Source: Spinellus fusiger (Eukaryota > Mucoromycota > Mucoromycetes > Mucorales > Phycomycetaceae). From it: 64,000 bases of DNA. The notes below the pieces were generated by a model, which was given only the letters and a program-made list of their open reading frames with translations, was not told the origin of the DNA and searched no databases. Location of the stretch: positions 372,001 through 436,000 of the forward strand of contig JALLLS010000008.1 of assembly GCA_025094145.1 (NCBI GenBank), written 5' to 3'. Below are positions 36,606 to 49,380 of the stretch, one piece after another. Each line of letters starts with the position of its first letter. The first letter of the stretch is position 1. The position numbers and the translations under genes are program-made.

Positions 36606-39133
36606 TCACCGCTTTTCACGCTTCTCTCTTAATTTACGTCCTAATCCCCACCGTGTCTTTTTCTCTTCTACAGGAGAAGACAAGGCATGAAGGGTGCCAG
36701 AAGTAGACGGTGTGCCTGTAGGCGTTGTGCTTGGAGTCACAGTTGGAGTCACCACAGAGGTGCCTGTAGGTGGGCTTGTAGAATGTATAGGATGTATAGG
36801 ATGTATGGGGTGTATGGGGTGTATGAAAAGAGGATCTAGAGTGGCTGGTATGTCTTCTTTGTCTGTGGGCGGCGTGTTGAGGATAGGTACTACTGACGGC
36901 CCGCCGTGACTGTACACTACTTTTTCTGTAGGAAGAGACTTTTCTTCTGAATTGTTCCATAGATGAATAGACTCCATATTGAGATTGACTGCTTGATAAA
37001 ACAAAACATAGCCACAGCCAGTGCCAGGGAGATCACTAAAGTACTTTTGGATTTCTTCTTCTTGCATTGGCTATAGTAAAAGTGAGTCATCAAAACAATG
37101 GGAGTCTGCTTACTGTAAAGACATCATCATCAAATAATATCCATTGGCCATTGCTCTTAACAATTGTCACATAATGTCCGTGATGAGGACCACTAATGAA
37201 ACATTAAGGATGATGGGAAGAAGAGATACATATGCCTGTCCGATGGCCTACCTTCCAATATGGATCACTACAGCCCACAGTTCATACATTCTATCTGCAT
37301 CTTCTGTATCATCACACTTATTCACATATTCAGTCCAATGTCCTATGTGTCTCTACTTACTGTGTTGAATAGCCGTAGTTCAAAAGGAAATACCACTCTA
37401 TAGGTCAATTTGATGTACTTTTGTAGTTGTTCCTGATATTTGAATCGCTTTAAATGAAGAGCAAGGATGTTGGGCAGTTTCTTAATCTTCATTCTACAGG
37501 ATCACCGAGTAAGTATATCAGCATTCTATACCTGTTCGTTTACCTCCGCTCTGCTTCCTGCAATCCACAACACATATCACAAAAGTACTTATTTTTATGG
37601 CATAGTGTTTCACTAGCAGAGAACTGCCTTAGACATGAAGTAATGGAAGAATTCATTTCCACATCAATCGAAAGATCCATAAATGACTCATCTCTACTAG
37701 TGACCTTGACAAAACAGCCCCCCTCTCTTTATGAGCACAGTGGAAGATGTGTTGAGTGTCTTTCTTCACTTACTGTTTCGCACATAAGGCATTTTGTTTC
37801 ATTAGAAAAGACCCCTTCAAATAGTTGATGAACCCATGTGGAGGGTGGCTGGGTGCTTTCTGATTTTGTCCCTAACAAAAACCACATTTTTTAATCACTG
37901 GTTCCATTGGTTCTTCTCCTGTACCTGTTCCTAGGCTGGTATGGGTTGTTGAGCTTGTCCCTGTTTTGGTACTCATACTAGTGCTCAGCTTTTCACCATG
38001 GCTGCTATGACTGCTGCTGCTGCTGCCACTATCACTGTTGTTGTTGTTGTTGCTGGTGGTGGTGGTGGTATGACTGTTCTCTTGCTCTGTCTCTTTTTCT
38101 GAAGAGGTCTGGGTTGCCTTTTGATACTTTTGGACATCCTCAGCAATTGTATTCAAAACAAAATTCAAGAATTCATGGGCATCTTGGTGCATACTGGATC
38201 GAAACAGCTCTAGTGTAGAGTGTTTGTCCATCAATTGTGATGGTTTTATGATAACAAAAATAAATAAATAATAAAGGTAACTTACCATTTTCCTTTTTTA
38301 CTTTGTTAATGAAATTCAAGGGTGCTACAACACCTGTCTTTTTTTTGTTCGTGGAGATCTTCCAGAACAAATCTTTGAGGGCAGCAAATAGAGTGTCTTC
38401 CATGCCAGGGGAAACATTCAGTGGGATTTTGTCTTGTTCAGAAGAATAACCTCCATGGTTACTGATAGCTCCATGGTTATTGGCAGAACTCACAGCACCC
38501 CGTGAGTGAGAATGAGAGCGCTGTAGTAAGGTTGCATTGTGGACATTGTTGGTGCTGTTCATTCGAATATTGGCTGCTGGTGAGGCCATAGGAGGGGTGG
38601 AAGAGGGTCCATAGGAAAATGTATGGCTGATTGTAGGAGAACCAGGTATGGAGGTTGGATGAGAAGAGGGAGGTTGGAGAGGAGGAGAAAGAGGAGGAGG
38701 AGCGTAGAGTGTTGGCATGGGTTGAGGAAAATGAGTGACGCATTCTCGAAAGGGTTTACAGTAGTAAAGGGCTTGGAGTACTGAATTACAGTAACTAGAA
38801 ACAGTGTCAGTGTCAGTGTCAGTGTCAGTATCAATAGATGGGTTGGGTGTAGGTCCACTTACCATGTGTTTCCAAACTACAATTCAATGCAGACAATGGA
38901 CAAGGGTTAGTATCATCATAAAAGGTGCTGCTGTCTCTTGTGTCAATGGAATATCACTTTGGCTTACATTTTCAAGTCCAAAGTAGCGTTCACCTTCATC
39001 AATGTATTCGCTCTCTGTTGCTGATTTTCCTGATTGGCCCTAAAGCACTTGGATGAACAGTCATGAAGAGAAGAAGAAACAGAAGAAGAATGCTTACTAA
39101 GCCCATCCATTTGAAGAGAGAAGTGCTAGACAT
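36606..39133 (-). CDS. Ubiquitin-specific protease, USP12/46 (Ubp9/Ubp13/CreB) type, multi-exon
   Basis: Cysteine protease predicted to remove ubiquitin; relatives work with WD40 partners. It starts [12 protein letters not shown] (ATG 39133-39131). The Cys box [21 protein letters not shown] is split by introns, with a 14-nt microexon (TTTGGAAACACATG, about 38878-38865) whose end splits the catalytic Cys codon TG|T. Then come [20 protein letters not shown], zinc-type cysteines in [11 protein letters not shown] and [28 protein letters not shown], the His box [20 protein letters not shown], and [11 protein letters not shown]. Two low-complexity inserts, Pro/Ser/His-rich after the Cys box and Ser/Asn/Thr-rich after the QDAHEF block, and a long Pro/Thr C-tail ending [13 protein letters not shown] enlarge it beyond animal USP12. 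All triad residues are visible. Confidence 0.88.
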
Positions 39134-42100
39134 GAGGCGGGGTGGAAATACTCAATATTGAAAGAGACACTAGAACAGATACACCATACACACTCAACTA
39201 TCTACACATATACACCAGCACTGTAAGACTACTGGCTGGCAGAAATAGAGTGCGCTTTAAGCAGCAGACAAGGACTCCAAGAAAATGGAGCAAGAAGAGA
39301 AAAGAAGAGGGAAAGATGGACACACAAAATGAAAGAAGGGCGAGTAGGTGAGTAGGTGAGTAGGTGAGTGGCAGTGAACAAGTAAGTGAAGAGGTGAGTG
39401 GTGCCTTTTTTCTATGACGTCTTCTGTTACACTGGGATAGAGTTTGACTGGGGAGAATGAAGAGGAAATGATCAAGAGAAAGGCAAATTTGAAACTAGGA
39501 GAAAACATAACCACACATGAATAAATGAGAATCCATATCACTGATACTGGCAGCCAATGCATAGGCCACAGGTGTAGAGTTATTATTAGTGCTGTAGTTG
39601 TTATTATTAGTGCTGTAGTTGTTATTATTATTAGTATAGTAGTTACTACCACTACCACTACTATCATCATCATTATCATCATCAAATTTACTTCCAAAGA
39701 AGCCTTCTTGCTCTTTTAGCCTGTAACAGAAAATTGAATTCCTGAGGTTGGGGTAGGACTATCATGCACTTTTGCTTATTCGTTAGAAAAATCAGTACTA
39801 AAAATAATAAGAATAACTCAACATGGCTCCTTTTTTGTTTTGTTTTTATTGGCCACTTGAATTTACTCTTTTTATTTTTCCTGCTATTACCACTGAATCA
39901 CTTATCTATTCTTTAAACAATGACAAATAACAGTTATCAACCATGTATCAACATCCTACAGTGATGGCCACGTTTTTTGTTTCTATAGAAAATGATCACC
40001 CAATCACAATCTGACTAATTTTATATTCCGTAATGAGCGTACTTTATGTTCATTTAAAATGTATTGGCCAGGTCTACAAATGGACTGAAAAAGGGCAAAA
40101 CATATACCCTTTCATAGAGAGCAAGATTGAGTTTATTATGGGTAAGAAATTCATAAAAGAGTGAAAGTGACAAGGCCATTCCAAGTATTGGTTTGAACAT
40201 AAAGAACAATGAATTGACTGGTAGGTCATGTCTTTTTTTTCCTTTTTCAGATGGACCCAAAGTCCAAAATCCTTGGGTAAGTATTAATAATATATTTGTA
40301 GCCATCTTTTATAGACTGATCATCCTATAGATAGCATGTGCTATTGTAAAACTCACCCGTCATTCGCCCAGTAGAATAAGCACAAAGAATAGGCCTACAT
40401 ATACCTGCATATACTTATTAGTAGAAATCAATATGGAAATGGAAATAGAAAAGAAAACTGCTCTCATAGTTGGAATAAGATGAAGAGAAAAGAATAGAGA
40501 GTGGCAGACGGAATAAGATTATTACTGATTATTGGCTGGATATCATTATCAATGGTCATAAACATATATTCTTCTCTGCCTGTTCATCTGCCTTGCTTCC
40601 TTATGTACCCATACCCATACCCATACTTATACTTATACTTATACTATGTATTTCCTATATACATATTTAACAAGAATTGAGGTGTTTTAGTTTTACATAT
40701 CCCCCAATTGCACAACTTAACACTACACTTTAGAACTCTTTGTAAAACACTGAATACAAATGTCAAATAAGTTGTTTCACAAACCAATACCTGTGATTGG
40801 GATCGACGCAACGTAAGGTAATTTATTTGTTTATTTGGCCATTAGGGGGAGTTTTATTTCCGATCTGTAAAGCCAATGAATGCCATGCAGAGAAAAGAAA
40901 TGACATGCGTCTATGATGAATTAAGTGAAAACCGGATGTTAGGACACAGATAAACAAACACAGCAACCATGTAGTTTTGCTTTATGCCCTGTAATAATAC
41001 GGACCCATTTATCAACCTTATTATTCCTATAAAGACGATTAGTGGCTGTTATTATTATTATTATTATTTTCCTGATAAGAAGAATTCTGCACTTAATAAA
41101 TCATACAGCAGATAATGCAATGCACCCGCTAAATAAGAAAACAAACAAAAACAATAACCGATTTTAACCACCATTAAAGATTATTATTTGCTACAGTAAA
41201 ACAAATTGCCATCCATTGGAGGTATTGTTTTATCTTACTTATTGGTGTCCAATTACTATTCTGCCTACACTACGTGAAATTAGAAATAAATGTTGACTCA
41301 TGAGTGAGTGGGTCTCCCTCCTTGTAATAAGCATGATTATCTTATTCTGCTCATATTTTAAACTTTAACTTATCTGCTTAATATAGATTTAATCTCCACG
41401 AAAGTTGAATGATAGTTTGTGCCAGAGCTGCCAACAACAGCTGATAGGAGCGGCAAATATGGAAGCAAAAAAAAAAGACAACTATCTGATATTGTAGAAT
41501 AGTAATAAAAATAATAAAAAGTGCTGATATAACTACGGAGGAAGACACCTCATTTTAGAGTTTGACTGTTCTATTCGGGATGAACTCCAGGATAAATACA
41601 CTTTACAAGAGTAGCAAAAATACCTGTTGTTCAATACTGCTTTTAAACCCTATTCATATTATAGAAAGCTATAAATTAAGACACTATGACACTATGCATT
41701 ATAAGTTATGTACAGTTTAAAAGAAACATGAAGTCTTATTCAAGTGGTTTATTTCAAGTACCTGCTTTTCTAGCATGAGTTTAGAGAGTCAGTAGTGTAG
41801 TAGATCATACTAAATATATTGTAAAATATCAATCAATTCATTCCTTTATTAATGTTATTGAATTATCATTACTTTATTCTCCATCATGACTAAAATCAGC
41901 ACTAGTAAATAATATCTCTTTTTTTTATTTTTTATTTTTATATTCTCAATTCTACTAAGACTTTCATAGATTAGACATTTCTAACTATAGAATCATATTT
42001 TTTTTAAATAGATTTTACAAGTCAAAGAATAGAAAATGAATCGAGGTCTAATAGTGTGCTCTATGTCTTTTTAAAGTAATGATTTAACTTAATAGAATAG

Positions 42101-42640
42101 AAAAAGGTAGATGAGGTGAGCATGTCCTTATCTTGTTAAACACTTTTCTTTTCTCTCTCTTTTTCTCTCTGTTTTATCAAACCCCTTTTCCCGCTCCCCA
42201 CCTTCCATGAATCTTGAACTTTATCTCTTATCATTTTCTACGCCCCATAAAATATCAATAGATTACAGATTAAAGATAAGCTTTAGGAAAGGTACAATGA
42301 GCTTATACTCTTTATGCAGAGAAGAGGCAAGAAACCTTACAAGGAATCAGGAGATTTTTATTGAGAAGTCTATTGAAATAACACAAGACTCTTTGAAGCA
42401 ATACAAAAGAAATAAAATGGGAATGGAAAAATAAGCTGATTAGTGAATAAAGAGTGTACATTATAAATAAAATTAGTATTGTGTATCTTTCTTTTTAATT
42501 TATTACTTATAAACCTAATCTCCTTAAGGAATTATAAACAGTGGCAATGGCGTAATTCATTTGTAGCACCGAGGGAAGTGATTAGTCTGTAAAATATCAA
42601 ATCATTTCAGAAACATGTTATTCTACATTTAACTTTATAT
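39134..42640. other. Gene-poor spacer
   Basis: About 3.5 kb with no supportable gene. It contains short repeats (GAGTAGGTGAGTAGGTGA near 39352; (TTATTATTAGTGCTGTAG)n near 39573-39640; (CATACCCATACTTATACTT) near 40608-40644). At 40760 an ATG frame MSNKLFHKPIPVIGIDAT reaches a GTAAGG donor and resembles the first strand of an Hsp70/actin-type ATPase, but no following exon was found. Remaining frames are short and biased. Confidence 0.4.
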
Positions 42641-42991
42641 TAATATATAGATGTATGAATTATTTATGCATTCTCGGGAAAAAAATCATACTTTTCAGCT
42701 TCAAATCCGTATATCTTTTGACTTCAAATTTGCATATTTTCTCAAAATAGCTTCACACATATTTCTAAAGATCTTTCCCTTTTTTTTAAATTTAATCTTA
42801 ATAGTAGATCAGAAATTTTCAATGGGATTGAGCTTAAAAGAATATAGAGGGTATAAAGATCCGTGCCTACGGCTTACAGTGATTTTAATATTATTTGCTG
42901 TGCGAATGGATTTGATTTCTTTGATAATGATAAAAATATAAAATAGTATAGTGATGACTATTTTATAGTCTTTAAATAGTTCTACTCTCAA
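42641..42991 (-). pseudogene. Fragment of a further Tc1/mariner transposase (C-terminal)
   Basis: On the minus strand, FKLNPIENF, a stop in place of Trp, then STIKIKFKKKGKIF and a helical end (ILRKYANLKSKDIRI) match the final catalytic segment (LNPIExFW) of a Tc1/pogo-like transposase. No DD residues or TIRs remain. Confidence 0.55.
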
Positions 42992-43354
42992 TCCAATTGA
43001 GCATCTGTGGGCCTACATCAATTAGGTCATTAGGAAGAATAGAAGGGTGTATACCACCAAACAAAACCTAGAAGCTACCTTGATGCTGGAATAGGGTAAA
43101 GTAGTGAAAGAAGCAAAAGGCACCCTTATTGCCAGCATGTGACAAAGATGGCAGGCTGTAACAGATGCCAAGGGTGGCCACAGTGATTACTAAATAACCT
43201 TAAAATATACCATTTTTTGTATTATAGACATTACTGTCTTTATGTATTGAGAGTTTTATTTTTCTATCCAATGAATTCATGAAGTTATAATACTATTAAG
43301 AAAATTATTAATATAAAAAAGTGATTAATTTCTGGGAGTCACTTTATATAATTG
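42984..43354 (+). mobile_element. Tc1 family B, 3' fragment
   Basis: Sequence from CTCAATCCAATTGAGCATC (NPIEHLWAY) through VTDAKGGHSDY to GAGTCACTTTATA at 43354 aligns with the last ~370 bp of the copy at 23940-25207. The 5' part is missing. It abuts the Fanzor fragment on its right. Confidence 0.75.
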
Positions 43355-43630
43355 AGAAAAGATGATCTGAGAAGACCATGTCGTTTAACTTGGAGTATCT
43401 TTGTTCATTGATAAGATCTGGGGTTGTTGACATGTTTAAATGTTTACAAAGGTGAGAACTTGCACTCAGGACACAGACTCGATGTTTTGAATTCATTGAT
43501 AAGATAGAGTTTGAATCCTTCTTTTTCAACATCTTCCACATGCATTTTCCCTTTATTGGTTCATGGAACTTCATATGTGTGCCCAACCAGCTACTTAAAA
43601 TCAACACTGGATCTTCTCCAAACTTAGGGA
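43355..43630 (-). pseudogene. Fanzor (TnpB-like) remnant, C-terminal part, frameshifted
   Basis: Minus-strand frames, read from high to low coordinate, give GTHMKFHEPIKGKCMWKMLK, then after a shift FKLYLINEFKTSSLCPECKF, a stop, TFKHVNNPRSY, another stop and VKRHGLLRSS. This order (helix with KGKGxRKxLKK, Y-L-I-(D/N)-E-(F/Y)-KTS, first zinc-ribbon CPxC, then N-P-R and HGLLR) is the C-terminal pattern of zygomycete Fanzor proteins. The second Cys pair and the final RuvC NRD motif are not seen. The CPEC codons lie at 43473-43462. Its right end is not defined and it is joined to a Tc1 family B fragment on the left. Identification is from remembered family pattern. Confidence 0.6.
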
Positions 43631-45262
43631 TCGTCTTTATTTTAGAGTGAATAGATCAAGATATACCTGGATAATATAAATTTGGAGAGACTATGGTATT
43701 GATGGTGTGCAACAGATCTTAAGGAAATAGGTGAGTATTTAAACTTCTAATTTGTATCATGTAAAGATGTCCTGATTGTTGTTGCTATAGTAGAGTTGAT
43801 ATCTGCAGAATTTGCTATAGTTTCTTATAAAAACCAAATATGTATAAGAACCCTAGACTGATTCTACAAGCATATTTTTTATTACTTTTTTTTTTCTTGC
43901 TAAATAGGTAGTGTTTTTAGTTTAGAGAAAATAGATGGAAATATAATAATAAAGAAGAAATAAATAGTTTATTTTATTAACAATATTGAATAGTATCAGA
44001 TGCTATTTATTGTGTTGATATGATAATGTCTTTGATGGATTCTTGAGTCTAAAAGTATTTTGTTAGTTAACGTACGATTAATCCCGACCTTTTATTCAAC
44101 CTTTTTTTCTTATCATTCTTTTATACTTCTATGCTTAGTACAAAAAGAACTCAGGAAATCACCTCCAAAAAGCACAAACTCTAATATAGGCTGTTGTACT
44201 ATCATACCATCTCTAAAAGATCCATCTACTGTATTCAAATACACTTCGGCTTATCATAGATGCTTCATCCCAGACTCATTTTGTGGGGGGTTTTTTAATA
44301 TATAAGTTAATCATAATATTATGAGTTCTTTGGTTATAGATTTTGAATTAGCGTTGAAAGAAAGTCTAATGAATTGAAAAGTTTAATTCTTCACTAGTCA
44401 CTATATGTGTTTATTATTTTATGTTTAATGATGAACAGGAATCACTTTTTATTTTATAGGTATTTGTGCTATTTCTAAATCAAGTCAGTTTTCAGATACC
44501 TTTTATCTTTTTTTACCTCCAATGAAGCTCATCTATAAGCATTAGTTCTTGATGTTTTTCCTTTTTGTGCAGATGTTTTATAAAGTTATTGGCAAGCACA
44601 CTTATAAATAAAATATACATATTACTGTAGTTATCCAAGAAATATTTAATTGTTATACTAGTTATTTCTCATGATAGTTAATATTGATTCTATACTCAAT
44701 GAGAAATGTCTAATGATATAGTGATTTTTATATATAAATGCATTTATATCAATAACAAATCCTGTAAAGTGACCTTTACCCTTTCTATTGTGTAATTTAA
44801 CAGTAGAAAACAACACAGCTACACTTTAAATTATGAATTTTTTCCCTGAGTCTGGTCATTACAATTTTAGAAATAGATAGTATACCCATACACTTTTATT
44901 ATGAATATCTATTAACTTCATAGTAAGATCAAAATAGATATATTTATAACATAAAAGACATAAAGGACATAGCCCGTGGAGGGACGTGGAGATCCAAGGG
45001 ATAACGAAATCGGACTTGTGCTACTCTCGAACCACTGACAATAAGCATTTTAGCTGTCTACTGTTCTCTTTTTCCCTCTCCTACCCCCGGATTGTGACAT
45101 TGTTCTCCGGACTTCACTCTTACTTTCTTTGCCGATGTATGACATCACTCTCAATAAAAAGCCTCTTTTTTTTCTGCACAAAAAATACTCGTCCCTGCCA
45201 GACGCGATTAAACCCCCTCTCAGGCTTACCCTCAAGCTCTCTTTCTCTCTCACTATCACCTA
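43631..45262. other. AT-rich spacer before eIF3g
   Basis: No supportable gene. A minus-strand stretch around 44310-44140 contains EVYLNTVDGSFRDGMIVQQP followed by a hydrophobic run and may be another decayed coding fragment, but stops flank it. The last 250 bp before 45263 are pyrimidine-rich on the plus strand, fitting the eIF3g promoter. Confidence 0.4.
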
Positions 45263-46527
45263 ATGGCAGTTGACTCCATGTATGTATTTGTTCATCAGTC
45301 CTGCTTTTTCGGTTTTCTTTCTTTTTCAGCATGGAAAAGAAATATTCGCCCTGTCATTTAAACTAAATACGCTGACACCTGGTCCGTTATTACATTACTA
45401 GTGCACCACCAAAAGCCTCCTGGGCTGATGAAATTGAGGAAGAAGAAGGTAGACTTTTATATTATCAGTGAAGTCTATTTTTGTATCGAGAAAACTTACA
45501 GAGATACAACTCACAGATGCTTTCCAACCCATGGCATTCACCGACGAGAATGGTATCAAGACTGTGATCGAATACAGAGAAAACGAAGATGGCCGAAAAG
45601 TCAAGGTATGTTGCTTGTGTATTAATGACACTCGTATTTCTTACACCTTTCTTTTTGTTTTGTTCTCTCTCTCTCTCTCTCTGTTCTCTCCAGGTTACTC
45701 GTAAGATCCGTTCAAAGTTAGTCACAGAGCACGTCAACAAAACTGTAGCCCAGAGAAAGAAGTGGGCCAAGTTTGGTGAAGAAGAAGGCAACAAACCTGG
45801 ACCTGATGTCGCAACCACAACCATTGGTGAGAGCATTCCTCTTAAACTTGGATCAAGCCATGGAAAGGTATGGGTGGGATAGTGACTTGCCTGTTTTCAC
45901 GATGACTTACATGCATCCATAGAATGCTGATACAGCTGCAGAAGAAGAAGCGCATGATAAGATTACTAGTCAGATCAAGCCAAAGAACATTGTATGTCGT
46001 ATCTGTAAAGGAGAGCACTTTACATCCAAGTGTCCTTACAAAGACACAATGGCACCCTTGGATGAGATTACTTCTTCACTTGAGGCTGTGAAGCTTGATG
46101 GTAAGTCAATAAGAAGAGTATGGCTCGGAAGAATGAAAATTTATTCAATCTCTTCTCTAAAGGCGATATGGAGTCAGGCGAAGGTGGAGCTGGTGGTCCC
46201 AACAAATATACACCTCCACATCTACGCAACAAGGGAAGTGCAGCTGCTGGTGACTCCATGCGCGACAACAAACGTGATGATAGTGCCACCTTGCGCGTTA
46301 CCAACTTGTCTGAGGATGTTACAGATAACGACATCTACGATCTGTTTAATCGCTTTGGCAGCATTGCTCGTGTTTACCTTGCACGCGATAGAGAGACAGG
46401 CCTCTGCAAAGGATTTGCTTTTGTCTCTTTTGCTGACAAGAGCGATGCAGAAAGAGCTCAACAGGCTATTAATGGTTACGGTTACGACAATCTTATTCTT
46501 AGAGTTGAATTTGCTCGCAGCTCATAG
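45263..46527 (+). CDS. TIF35: Translation initiation factor eIF3 subunit g
   Basis: RNA-binding subunit of eIF3, acting in scanning and reinitiation. Exons 45263-45279 and 45402-45448 join in phase (MAVDS-I-APPKASWADEIEEEE); then QLTDAFQPMAFTDENGIKT, VTRKIRSKLVTEHVNKTVAQ and RKKWAKFGEEEGNKPGPD. A CCHC zinc knuckle (CRICKGEHFTSKCPY) is followed by DKYTPPH-like PNKYTPPHLR and a C-terminal RRM with RNP2 (LRVTNLSEDV) and RNP1 (KGFAFVSF), ending VEFARSS, stop TAG at 46525-46527. This is the full eIF3g architecture at normal length (about 290 residues). Introns at about 45608, 45868 and 46100 are short. No defects seen. Confidence 0.94.
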
Positions 46528-46940
46528 TTCTTCAAATAATATTCATCTTCTTAGTCATACGAAACAAACAAACAAACAAACAAAAAAGAAAGAAAAGAAA
46601 AAAGAAAGAAATAGATAGGGTGATTTATGATTAGGTAGTTTAATGATCCATTCTAGAAGTTTATGCATTTGGGATAAACACAAATGAATACTTGTGTGTT
46701 GAATGCATATGAAAAATAGTGAGTCCGCTATAGAGTAGCACTGTGTGTACTTCAGTGTACCAATATCCATTAAGAAGGATTCTATTGGTTTATGTTTTGG
46801 CTTTACATATATGTTCTATTTGCCATGTTTCTTTCTCAATAATAAGTAAATGTTTATCAACTGTAACATCACTCTAGTATATAGAATTACACATTCTTTG
46901 ACAATTACCAGTTTAACTTTTGATGAATATCCATAGTCAA
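46528..46940. other. Spacer with (AAAC)n/(AAAG)n tract, no gene
   Basis: An AAACAAAC run passes into AAAGAAAGAAAAG at about 46562-46610; the rest is AT-rich without a supportable frame. Confidence 0.5.
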
Positions 46941-46942
46941 TA

Positions 46943-48303
46943 CAGTGGCTCGTGGAAAACATACGTAGATTTCAAAATCAGACCCTAATTTCTTCCTTAA
47001 AAATTTTTTTTTATTAAACATTCCTCATTTATTGCTTTTCCACCATAATGTCTACCTCATCTAACACCACCAACCAACCCATGAGACCTCGTGGAAACAA
47101 GAAGAAAAATATCGATGACTTCACTCGATGCCTCATTGCTCACGAGGCCACCGTAAATGGGACCAGGCAGGTTGCCATTGCTGCTAGGTTTGGAGTCAGT
47201 GCGCAGTTGGTTTCCTTTATCGTAAAAAGATATAAGGAAACTGGCTGCTTCAAGGCCAAGAAGAGCACTGGGCGCAAGCCCATTCTGACAGAGAGGGACG
47301 AGAGAGAAGTTACCCGCGAAGTGGCAAGAGATTCATTCCAGACAATGAATCAGCTTCGCAGCCAGATGACACACCAAAGTGTCCATGACCACTTTCTCAA
47401 AGACGATAAAGAAGATTGGCCTGCTTTCTTCCAGGGTGGTCAAGAAAACTTCTCAGCATCAAGCACAAGAAGCTGAAGCTTGATTAGGCTAAGGCCCACT
47501 TCCACTGGACCGAGGACGACTGGAAGACGGTCATCTGGTCCGATGAGTCCAGACACCAGTTGGTCACCACCAACAACCGTACCAGAGTAGTACGAAAAGT
47601 GAATGAAGGACTGCTCCCGAAGAACGTCAAGCCCACTGTGAAGTTTGGAGGTGGCAGCGTAATGGTGTAGGGATCTTTCTCTGGTGAAGGTGTCGGGAGA
47701 TTGGCGCCTGTGAAGGGCAGTATTGATAGTGCAAGATACATTGAGATCTTGAAGAAGGAATACTGCCCTGAGCTGGCCCGACTCAAGGCACTGAATCCAG
47801 AGGTGGATTATGTTCTTCAAGAGGACAACGCTACCTGCCACAAGAGCAAAGAGTCCAGGTTGTGGAAGGCAAAAGATACCATTGCCACCATGGAGGGGTG
47901 GCCTTCCCAGAGCCCCGATCTCAACCCCATAGAGCACCTTTGGGAGGTGCTTGACAGGGCTATCCGCAAGAGGATGACCCCAAGAAGCACTCTCCAGTAT
48001 TTGGAAGTGCTTCTGTTGGAAGAATGGGAAAAAATCCCCAAGGACACCACAGACGCCCTCATTTCCAGCATGCATCGGAGATGTAGGGCCGTCATTGAGG
48101 CCAATGGTGGAAACACCAAATATTAATGGTTTCTACCCAATAAAATTATTTTTATTATTCTATTGACCTTCTTTATACTTCATCCGATTTTGAAGTCTCT
48201 ACTGTGTGTTTAATGTGTGTTTTTATGACAAAGAATGAGTATTTCCTATTACAGAAGTATATCGGAAAATGAAAAATCTACGTAAGATTTCCACGAGTCA
48301 CTG
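46943..48303 (+). mobile_element. Tc1/mariner element, family A, copy 2
   Basis: TIRs CAGTGGCTCGTGGAAAACAT (from 46943) and CAGTGACTCGTGGAAATCTT (complement of the end at 48303), with TA at 46941-46942 and 48304-48305; length 1361 bp. Transposase starts at ATG 47048 (MSTSSNTTNQPMRPRGNKKK) with an HTH (VAIAARFGVSAQLVSFIVKR). A frameshift near 47440, then stops near 47485 and 47668, break it. The catalytic residues are still readable: VIWSDESR, LQEDNATCH and [14 protein letters not shown], ending NGGNTKY at 48126. It is the least decayed Tc1 copy in the window. Confidence 0.9.
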
Positions 48304-48469
48304 TAGTATTCTTTTCTTGAATTCTCAGGTTAATAACGGTAAAAATAATTTGTGACCAAAAAGAATATATTGTAATCTTTCAAATTCCGAACTATTTATA
48401 TATTAAAAAATAACATATACTATTTCTTTTTATTTATTTATATATAACATTTATTTTCTTATAATATAT

Positions 48470-49380
48470 GACTCATTCAACACCATGAACATCTTCACCA
48501 AAACCTCAGATATATATATAGAGAGAGAGAGAAATGGCATTGAGATCCATTCAGCCATCCACCATCAGATGCTAAACATGGACTCTATCCAGGCCAACAC
48601 ATCTCTAATGTTCAACGGGCCTACTTCCACTGCAGGGAACATCATAGAACACTATAAAAAGCCAGCCAAGTTGAACACTAACTCAAGAGTGATTGAAAGA
48701 GAAGACTTGATGATAGGGTTCTCCGATAGTTAAAAATAAAAATAATGAGTGATCCTCAATAAACAAAAGAGACCATCAAGGCAAATATAGCTATCAAGGT
48801 ATCAAGGCCAACTTTAAGAGATTAACTCGATGAAATAGGCTTCTATTCATTCAATCAAGCGGTAAATTATCTTCTTACAAAGAATCACGTAGAGTCTTGA
48901 TTATAGTAGGCCCAAAAACAATGACAAGAGATAGTCTGGTTGGATGAGTATAGAATAAAGCCAATGGGCTATGAAAAGAGTCAAAGTCACCAGGAAACAT
49001 AACATGGCCTTTAATCCCGAGAAATTCTTGAAAACAAGGAAGTATGGAGTTAGTGGAGTGATTTTATAGAGCTATCTCAGTGGGGAGGCTACTTTGATGC
49101 TGGAATAAGGTAAAATATTAAGTGACGGACACACTCATTGCCAGCATGGGGTGGAGATGCCATGCAGTCATTGATGCCAAGGGTGACTACTGGCTATTGA
49201 TCAGCCTAAAAATAAAACCATTTTTATATATTTTAAACATTCTTCTATATATCTATTAATTTTTTTATATTTCTATATAATGGATTCATGAAGTTATAAC
49301 ACTACTAAGATAAAATATGAATATAAGAATAATAATTTGTATTTGAAAAAAGCGGTTACTTATTGAAAGTCACTTTATTT
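48470..49380 (+). mobile_element. Tc1 family B, copy 2, heavily degenerate
   Basis: It begins near 48475 (MNIFTKTSDIY, HSAIHHQMLNMDSIQANTSL) and ends GTCACTTTAT at about 49380. It retains pieces such as NIIEHYKKPAKLNTNSR and the C-terminal VIDAKGDYWLL, but the central DDE region is largely missing or scrambled. It matches the family B copy at 23940-25207. Confidence 0.7.

Noticed and set aside
40054..40305. 83-codon minus-strand frame with a hydrophobic middle
   Set aside because: ATG is present but there is no family signal; flanking DNA is gene-poor and AT-rich, so chance is likely.
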